A stretch of 64,000 nucleotides of DNA, taken from Volvox africanus. Lineage: Eukaryota; Chlorophyta; Chlorophyceae; Chlamydomonadales; Volvocaceae. Below the pieces are notes generated by a model. That model made no database searches and was not told the origin of the DNA. It saw only the letters and a program-made list of their open reading frames with translations. The position numbers and the translations under genes were made by a program. The stretch lies in assembly GCA_030268105.1 (NCBI GenBank), contig BSDZ01000019.1:2729501-2793500 (forward strand), given 5' to 3'. How positions within the stretch are numbered: position 1 is the stretch's first letter; each line of letters starts with the position of its first letter. This document shows, in pieces, positions 56,909 to 64,000 of this stretch.

Positions 56909-59644
56909 CTAATAGTCTTCTATTTCACTATCGTCGTTGTCGTCGTCCTCTCGCGCACTGGTGGCATCATCCTGCTCGTCCTCACTCCTCTCGTCCTTGC
57001 TCACCTCCTCCTCAAACAACTCCTGAAAAGTTCAGAAAAGGAAAATAATACTTATTTACATGCATATATATAAAGGTAAATTAAGCCGACACGACCCAGC
57101 AATCATTTTCGGTTACGAGATTTTTAATCATGTCTAGGATGGGCAGTGCTTCTAGGTACTATGTATGTGGACACTTTGTTACCTGTTTCTTCTTACTCCC
57201 TGAGCTCCCACGTTGACGTCGTGCCCGTGTACATCGCACATCTTCCAAAGCACTCTTGACCTTTATCAGTCGAAACAACACATATTAGAATATTACATTC
57301 ATACAAGCAGGAAATTAAGACAACAAGCTGAACTCAGGAAATTTACCTTCTTTCGCCGGTGGTCGTAACTGTCATTATTGTCGTCACCGTCCGTAGACTT
57401 GTCTTCCACCGGCAACTGCTGGTCCAAAATACGTGAAGGGACTAGGTAGTGATAGCAAATATAATTAAAAAGTAATTAATGTCGGGCCTCAATATATTGT
57501 ACCTTTCTTTTGATGCCCGTGCTTGTCCGTCTCACTTTCGTGGATGGCCGCACATCGCCGTCGTTTGTTACCTTCAAGGGCCACCGTTAACATACATATA
57601 GGATTTTAGAAATTATAAGCTTATATTTTCTATTTAAAAAGAGAAAAACAAATCGACGTATACCACATCAAACCACAAAGCACGCAGCAAATTAAAAGAA
57701 TAGAACGAAACATAAAATTACAACTCACTAAAATGGGAAGACAGGATGAATATTCATTAATGGGCTGTACCTTTTTCGCTGCCACCTTGCTTGAGTTCGT
57801 AGCATTCCTGCTGGAGTTCCTTGCCTTAGAGGGCTGTGGACTCTTTGCCTACATGAAAAGGAAGTATGTTTGAGGAAAGTAGGAACAATTACATAAAAGA
57901 CAAAAAGGAGAAAACAGGTTAAAGGACATTAATGACCTGTACATCCCTGTACATGCAATCCATAATGTACATCACCCATCCTGCAATAACCTTGCTAAGT
58001 GCGCCTGGAAATTTGCACACCCCATCAACCACTCTCTTTACCACTATTATTTGGACTAACCTGTCGGCGTCTAGCGGCCTGGATCTCCTCCTTCTGATGT
58101 ATGCGAGCTGCATTGGTAGCCAGCACCATCATCAATGCATCTTCACCATGTGCGGGCTACTTTTGGCGTTTGCTAGTGCGCCCATCCTGAGTTCCTGGCG
58201 GCTCGTCATTTCGGCCGCTTTTCTGCGATTTGGTAGCAATTAAGCATTTTGTAAACAAGGAAATAAAGGCATGAAAACATTGTTATTGTTGCACTAGCTA
58301 AAATAAAAAACAAAGGTTATGCATGAACTGTGATGTACTTTCTGCAAACATACTAAGAAGTACGTACTATTATGGTAGCGAAGCAGCAGCAATAATTAAA
58401 GTGAACACATGCATAATCGCATCTTACCGTAGTGCCTTTTGGCAACTCCAGTCCACCAAGGCCTGGTGTATGCTGAGCTGTTCCACCAGCTCCAACCGGC
58501 ACTGGAGTGGCTGGTACGGCAAAGGATGTCTTACTGCTTTCAATCTGCTTCCGCTGCGCAAGTGAATTAATAAGCTCCTGTTGCCGATCTGTCACATTCA
58601 AATCCTCCATCACAATGCGGCACTCACTGGGACCCGCATCTGGGTTATCTGGCTGAGCGTACTTGAAGCTCCTCCAGGCTGCCCAAGACTCCTTGTTCCA
58701 CAGCTTCTTCCATGGCTTCTTCTCAAACTCATCTACATAAAAATAATGTGAAGACGAACATCAACGCCAGATGCCATGATACACATCATTGTCGAAAGTT
58801 TTCGTAATCCCGTACATAGCATAAGAGGCATGGCATGTCCTTTGTCGTAAAACAAATCTTTGGCCCGCGTTTACCCCATATTCCATTTTTCAAAATACAT
58901 AGAAAGGATTTTTTTATCAAACAACCTGATCAAAATATGTTGTAAAAAAGTATATGGATGACAAGTAGCAGTACGAGCTCACAAACCTGGCTTGCAGGCA
59001 AGTTCCTCCTTTTGGGTGGCCTTCACCTTTTCGTACCTTGCATGTTGGGCATTGTAATCCATTGTGTATCTACAAAGTACATGGGATGCACCGAATAAAA
59101 GTGCTTACTTTTTATACTGTGCATGCTTCATTCTATTGTTGTCTGTCCCCACTGAAAGTAAGCTAATGATATGGATGGCATGTATGATGACCACAAACAA
59201 GATAATCACTAGAAGCATAACAGTAGGAAAATAAACATGTACTTACTTTTGCCATTTCTTCTTGAAGCAGTCGACCGTAACTCTTGGCTGTAAGTCAGCC
59301 ACTTGTGCAAAGCCAGCAGCAAAGCACTTATCCCAAACGGGCTGCAGATGCGGCACACGTTGAATATCCTTCGCAATGAGGACCCATGGATTCTTCAGGC
59401 TGCTGTCGAGGTTGTACGGCACGTTGTCGCGGACGGCTTTGTTGATGGCGGCCTGCTCATATGACCTGTTCCGCTTTGATGGCTCACCACGATCATGATC
59501 CTTTCGTATACTGATTCTGCTTACTTCAGGGGATACCAATTGAACAGATGGCTGTTTTAGGGATATATGGATAGTTAGTTTCTTCTGAGCCTGGTTCCAA
59601 GCCTTCCCCTTAAAATGTGCACGACGTTTTTTATGCGATGACAA
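56909..59644 (-). CDS. Nine-exon gene in CACTA element D, unknown function
   Basis: Proposed - strand exons are 59644-59247, 59069-58987, 58732-58428, 58156-58061, 57848-57771, 57571-57503, 57418-57347, 57260-57183 and 57022-56909. All junctions are GT-AG, the phases agree, and the product is 430 residues from MSSHKKRRAHFKGKAWNQAQ to a TAG stop. An earlier acceptor for exon 4 (after 58223) would bring an in-frame TAG at 58159-58157; the chosen acceptor uses that TAG as its own AG. Residues about 85-160 (NPWVLIAKDIQ, VTVDCFKKKWQKYTMDYNAQ) have the spaced Trp residues and helices of a trihelix or Myb/SANT-like DNA-binding fold. Then come FEKKPWKKLWNKESWAAWRS, a Pro/Gly linker, several Lys/Arg-rich short exons and an acidic tail (DDDNDDSEIEDY). 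I do not recognise the family. A role like TnpA, binding the subterminal repeats, is plausible from position only. Confidence 0.68.
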
Positions 59645-60349
59645 AATAATAACCGTGCTGAAAATTGTGGCGTGAATCCGTTGAAGTATTCATTCCCGTG
59701 CAGTGATTGAACTAATCTGCCTTGCAATATGTCTGGATTTGGGAAGCATTGGGGTCATAGAGTATGTCTCACACATGGTCAATTTTCATGGTCAATTTTC
59801 ATGGTCAATTTTCACACCTACGCAAAGCTGCTATGGTGCTTGCCGGAAAAGGCTATATAATTTTGGGGGCCTGCTCGATGTGTAACTGTGGCTCTTGGTG
59901 ACTTTGTTTGGGTCTCCATCTGGCAACATTGTTGCCTGGCTACTGTGTAAGGTTTGCTGTTGCCAACTTTCCGCGATCCTTACCCACGCTTGCTAACTCC
60001 GGCAGCTTGCTGCTCAATAATTAGAAACCCTTCCATAACTAGAAAGTAGCCATGAACAGACATGTGTGGCACTTAAGAGTTTTATGTTACAAAGTAAGCC
60101 ACATGTACAGGTTCTAAATCCATATAATGGTAGCGATTTAGTGATGTTAACAAGCGTTCACCAGAGCAATCTCTTGTACAACGACTAGTATTCATAGCGC
60201 TATCCTAAATTGAAATTAACTTTGAAGATATTTTATGCACAAAGTCTCCAATGCTACTGCACAATAAGAGCAAGTAAGCAAACAAAATAAATCCGGCGAA
60301 CCCGTGCTCCGAACATTATTATGGGCAATCTACATAAACTTTGTGTAAA
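59645..60349. other. D upstream region of the - strand gene
   Basis: No coding segment is recognised. It probably contains the promoter and 5' UTR. Three near-identical GGTCAATTTTCATGGTCAA units lie at about 59777-59815. Confidence 0.45.
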
Positions 60350-60747
60350 CTGCGTTACAGTGCGTTACGTTAGTATGGTAACGCACTGTACGCAAGATAT
60401 ACGCAAGCTGTTTGCGTAAAGTTAACGCGTGCGTTAGGTTTGCGATCGTGTGCGTTAGGTTTGCGTACAGCTCGCGTTAGAACATACGCAAGCCGCCGAT
60501 TTTCGAGCACCACAAAACGTAATAAAAATTGCAGGGAACTTTTATACTCATTATAAATATTGTTTTCATTTAAACAAACTTGAAAACGACGCACTATAAC
60601 AGACGTTCTGTCAAGTTTTCTATTTCTTTGTGTTAGGCTCGCGTTAGGCTATCGCAATCTCTAACGCACAAAACGCAGCCTTACGCACACATACGCAACC
60701 AAACGCAGCCTAACGCGAGCCTAACGCACGAATCTCTTGTTATAGTG
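60350..60747. repeat. D right subterminal repeats and terminal inverted repeat
   Basis: I count 11 TAACGC or GCGTTA units, with relatives such as ATACGCAA, ending in the complement of CACTATAACAAG at 60747. Confidence 0.88.
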
Positions 60748-60750
60748 TTT

Positions 60751-62298
60751 CTACTTCTGGCGATTTTTCAAATACTGTCGACAAAACTACAGACTCGGAT
60801 GAGGAGGAAGAACCAAATCAGTCCGACTCCGTCGCCCATCACTCCTTCGTGGACTCCCCTGATCCATCCAATAGCAATAGTAATGGTGATGGTGGGCCTG
60901 AAGATGAAAATGAGGAGCTAGCAACTGATACTGATGCATCACCGGAACCCGCACCTGTACCAGTTTGCACTTCTGGGCGTGTGAACAAGGGTAAGCAGCC
61001 TGAGCAGTTGAAGGACTTCGTTGTTGGTGCGACAGGTCAAATTTTGAACCTTCAATCTTTCGAGGTGCCAATTCCAGAGACGTATGAAGAAGCTATATCC
61101 TCCCCGTATGCGCAGTGGTGGCGCGAGGCCATGGAGAGTGAGATAAAATCTCTGATGGTAAAGGGTACGTACTCCTTGGAGGAGTTGCCCCTAGGGATGC
61201 GTGCGTTGGGTGTTAAGTGGGTGTTCTCAGTTAAAACGGACAAGCATGGCATGGTGGATCGCTTTAAGGCCCGCTTAGTGGTGAAAGGATATCTGCAACG
61301 CGAAGGATGTATTTGAGGACGTATTTGCTCCTGTTAGCAAGCATGCGACTTTACGAATCTTGCTAGCAATGGCCACGACTGGAGACATGAAATTGCAAAT
61401 GATGACTCGATTTGAGATTCGACACCTAGGCGAGGCAGAATATTTCCTAGGTATGGAGATCCGACGAGATTGGGAATTACGTCGCATTTGCCTTACACAG
61501 AACCGCTTGACTAATGGTTTGGTGGAGGAGTTCCACATGAATGATGCCAAGCCGAAGCCGGTTCCCATGGCACCTGGAACTGTCCTACCGCAAACAAAGT
61601 CGGACGAGCGGTTGGAGAGCGAAAAATATCCGTACAATGTGCTTGTTGGGAAGTTGTTATACATAGCGAGCTGTACGCGTCCAGACATTTCCCAAGCCGT
61701 GGGAGTGTTGACACGGCACATGGCGTGCCCTGGATTACTTCATTGGAAGGCAGCCAAAGAAGTAGTACGGTACTTAGCTGGTACTGTGGATTTTGGTTTA
61801 GTCTTTGGAGGTAATTGTATCAACGAAGGGCTCACGGGATTTAGTGATGCCGATCATGCGGGCTGTATGGATTCCCGCAAGTCTACCACTGGTTATGTTT
61901 TTACGCTTCACGGTGGAGCAGTTACTTGGTCTAGCAAGCTTCAACGGAGCGCTGCTTTTTTGACTATGGAAGCTGAATATATGGCGGCGTCCGAGGCAAC
62001 CAAGGAGGCGCTGTGGATGCGTCAACTCCTGTCGGACCTTGAATATGAGCTACGACCGACCAGGATTAACTGTGACAACCAGAGCAGTATCAAGGTCACT
62101 AAAAATCCGATTATATCAATTAGGTCGAAGCATATCAGTGTTCGATATCATCAAACACTGATATGCTTCGACCTAATTGGGTCAGTGATTATGGTTGATT
62201 GTCGCACAGATGAGATGGTCGCGGACATACTGACAAAGCTGTTACCCACGAATACGTTCGTGGAGCACCGTGGGAGCATGGGAATTTGCGAGATCTGA
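60751..62298 (+). pseudogene. C pol: RT (core deleted) and RNase H
   Basis: After an acidic linker, the pre-RT region (PETYEEAISSPYAQWWREAM) and the RT N-terminus (KWVFSVKTDKHGMVDRFKAR) are open. Frame shifts lie near 61310. RT reads FEDVFAPVSKHATLRILLAM and GDMKL and then jumps at about 61393 to QMMTRFEIRHLGEAEYFLGM, so some 120-130 residues with the catalytic Asp pair are missing. RNase H follows (FSDADHAGCMDSRKSTTGYV, MEAEYMAASEATKEALWM, RSKHISVRYH). A fold-back insertion (62118-62178) alters the end before DEMVADILTKLL. Stop at 62296-62298. It cannot encode an active RT. Confidence 0.88.
62118..62178. repeat. 25-bp perfect inverted duplication in C RNase H
   Basis: The arms 62118-62142 and 62154-62178 are perfectly complementary with an 11-nt spacer. 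The second arm has no counterpart in other copia proteins at this point, so it is a local inverted copy of the first. Confidence 0.9.
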
Positions 62299-62309
62299 CC
62301 GCGTGGGAG

Positions 62310-62475
62310 TGTTAGAATTACGTTAATTAGTTCGTTCAGACTCGCAACATGGTTCCGAAACCATACGACTTTATTGTACGGAAATTCTCTGTTAGCGAGC
62401 CAATGGCAGCTCTACCAAAGTTTACTTTCTTATCCTTGTAACGAATACGTGGTGTTGATCCACTTATTTCTAACA
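62310..62475 (+). mobile_element. C 3' LTR
   Basis: It is 166 bp, TGTTAGAATTACG to TTTCTAACA, followed by the duplicated TTAGG. Confidence 0.93.
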
Positions 62476-64000
62476 TTAGGTCTGAGAAATTATGCTACGT
62501 GGTAGTTCAGATTCCAACCCATGATGCGAGAGAACAACCTGGATAGATGGCTGAGAGACGAACCAATGACCGACGAGGACATCGCCGTGTCAAACAAGGT
62601 CAGAAACATCCTTGTCAAAAATGTCCAAGATCATCACTTGGCAATTATCAGAGCAGCGCCCAACGCCAAGTGAGCATGGGAAAGGCTCGCGGCTGTTTTT
62701 GCGGCAAGCAGCAACGCAAGAAAATCTCAGCTTGTTGCTTAACTGTCAGCCCTTAAAATGGCACAAAATGAAGCCCTAATCTTATATCTGGCTCGCGTCC
62801 GCAATCTATATACGGACTTGGTGGAAGTGGGACACCCCATTACCGAACGGGAAGTTACCTACAATCTACTGGTGGGACTCCCGAAGAAATTCTTGGTCAT
62901 TGTTACCACGCTGACAGTCAATGGCCAATACAATTTGGATACCGTGGGCGCTCAACTATTGGCTTTTGAGAAACGAGTCGATGCAGAGGGTGATTCCGTT
63001 GCTTTCAGTGCAACAAGCCAAAGAGACAATTGCAGCACCGGACAATATCACAGCGAGACTAGCCGCTATCACCATGACACAATTGAACGCGACTACGGAG
63101 ATAATTCGGTCGCATTTGCCGGCACAAGTCGAGGAGGCACATGGAGCGCTGCCAACAACAGCCACGACGGATGGAACCATCGCGGCAACACATTTGATCG
63201 AGGATACAGGAATATGCCAATCATCAATCAAGGCGATGCATGGAGTTATGGAAGAGATGGCCGCAACGGAGTAAGCCAACATGAACACAGATCAGGTTAT
63301 GGCTACGGCGGGACAGTGCAATGCCAACTATGCGAAAATTATGGACATACCGCGCGACAATGCCGCGCACCACGCATGCCACAACCTCCAGGCCAAATAA
63401 GACGCGACAGACAAGATGGCAACTACAACCGCCAGGGCAACAGGAGCCACAACACTGTCGACGCCACAGCGTTATCCAGGCCAACAAGTCGACAGGAAAG
63501 TGGAGAGCGACGATCCAATCAACCAGAGAACTGCGCATTCGTGGGATCCCAATACGACAAATTACAAGGGTGGTACGTGGACTCCGGCGCATCTCACCAC
63601 ATCACGTACGGCGAACGGGAGCTAACCAACGTGGTTGGAATAAGCCGACGGGAACGTTTTGATATCATGAGCATGGGTGGGGAAACCATTCAACCTATCG
63701 CGGTAGGCACCCTCATACTGGTGTCCACACTCTACCCCGACACCAAAATCACCATCAACAACGTTTACGTGGTGCCACACAGCTGCGTCAAAGTCCTATC
63801 CGTTTCGTCTATCAACGACAGATCCGATGAAGGGGAAATCATGTTCACCAAGCATATGGTCTACGTAAAACTTTATTAAACGTTATTAAACGTTATTAAA
63901 TGTTATTAAACATCATCATTGCAGGCCGACGAGAAGGTAATTTATATAGGTTGGAGTGTGACGTCGGTCAACCTAACGACGCACATTTCAGCTTTGCCGG
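62476..64000 (+). pseudogene. B gag and protease, continuing off the window
   Basis: Directly after the TSD the copia Gag resumes (RWLRDEPMTDEDIAVSNKVR in a frame near 62545). Stops occur near 62671 and 62741. From 62758 the frame is open: YLARVRNLYTDLVEVGHPIT, EREVTYNLLVGLPKKF, zinc knuckle CQLCENYGHTARQC, and protease WYVDSGASHHITYGERE with SCVKVLSVSSIN. It closes at 63879 in a short repeat, after which the related REGNLYRLECDVGQ is readable in another frame up to the window end. Integrase and RT would lie to the right. Confidence 0.87.
63873..63911 (+). repeat. TTATTAAACG decamer repeat in B
   Basis: Four tandem copies of about 10 bp (TTATTAAACG, the third with a change) interrupt the protease-integrase region and introduce stops. 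Confidence 0.88.

Larger units (their letters stand above)
56016..60747 (-). mobile_element. CACTA (EnSpm) DNA transposon D
   Basis: It is 4732 bp, starting CACTATAACAAG and ending in the complement of CACTATAACAAG. Terminal inverted repeats of about 45 bp are imperfect (left 56016-56062, right 60703-60747). The 3-bp duplication TTT flanks it (56013-56015, 60748-60750). Removing D and one TTT restores the reading of C. Dense TAACGC/GCGTTA units lie inside both ends, typical of CACTA subterminal repeats. It carries one multi-exon gene and no recognisable transposase, so it is probably non-autonomous. Confidence 0.92.
53709..62475 (+). mobile_element. Copia element C with CACTA element D inside
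   Basis: It has short LTRs of 167 bp (53709-53875) and 166 bp (62310-62475), flanked by TTAGG (53704-53708, 62476-62480). The primer site is at 53876-53889. C itself is only about 4.0 kb without D and has deletions in gag and RT. It belongs to a different copia lineage from A, B and J (different protease, integrase and LTR). Confidence 0.93.
47767..64000 (+). mobile_element. Copia element B, host of A, C and D; runs off the right edge
   Basis: B interrupts gypsy P in RT. Its own parts are the LTR (47767-47999 plus 53213-53381, about 396 bp without A), a primer site at 53382, leader and gag start (53677-53708), and gag-protease (62476-64000). The sequence between belongs to A and to C with D. 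It continues to the end of the window as leader-linked gag-pol of a family related to J and L. Confidence 0.85.

Noticed and set aside
58061..58222. Nonsense mutation in exon 4 of the D gene
   Set aside because: A second acceptor, the TAG itself, gives an exon of 96 bp in phase, so no lesion is required.

Overview
The window looks like nuclear DNA of a green alga, probably a volvocine or related chlorophyte. This rests on one GC-rich, intron-dense host gene with polyglutamine runs, followed by a dense retrotransposon graveyard. I see no bacterial operons, rRNA or CRISPR. The species call is inference.

Region 1 (1-7017, + strand) holds the 3' part of a multi-exon gene for a VPS8-like subunit of the endosomal CORVET tether. 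Twelve exons join with consistent phases. The C-terminal RING finger of other VPS8 proteins is not visible. About 350 bp downstream is an AT-rich tract (7376-7800) with a broken piece of a bacterial-type mnmA gene, closest by motif to alphaproteobacteria. This is a possible endosymbiont-derived insertion.

Region 2 (7.9-30.9 kb) is Ty1/copia material. A family-1 copia element (J, +) is split in its gag gene by a 16.6 kb block (10384-26958), and the broken ends carry a 12-bp direct repeat. The block consists of two copies of a family-2 copia element facing each other. Each is circularly permuted (RT-RNase H, one LTR, gag, integrase), so together they form a large inverted repeat. One arm carries an intact-looking Ty3/gypsy chromovirus (G, 16511-23725, TSD GCTCC). 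Beyond the block J resumes, then comes a gypsy solo LTR (K) and an oppositely oriented family-1 element (L).

Region 3 (30.9-47.8 kb) is a set of decayed Ty3/gypsy chromoviruses (M, N, O, P) with shared LTRs, gag-less LTR-to-pol joints and shared nonsense mutations.

Region 4 (47.8-64.0 kb) is a nest. Gypsy P is interrupted by copia B. B's LTR is interrupted by young copia A (48000-53212, TSD CCGTA, LTRs identical as read). B's gag is interrupted by copia C (53709-62475, TSD TTAGG). C's pol is interrupted by a CACTA DNA transposon D (56016-60747, TSD TTT), which carries a nine-exon gene of unknown function and no recognisable transposase. B runs off the right edge.

The copia elements share a primer site that matches the middle of a tRNA rather than its 3' end. 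The gypsy elements share an in-frame UAG between gag and pol and a covarying LTR hairpin. Apart from VPS8 almost every coding sequence belongs to a mobile element.
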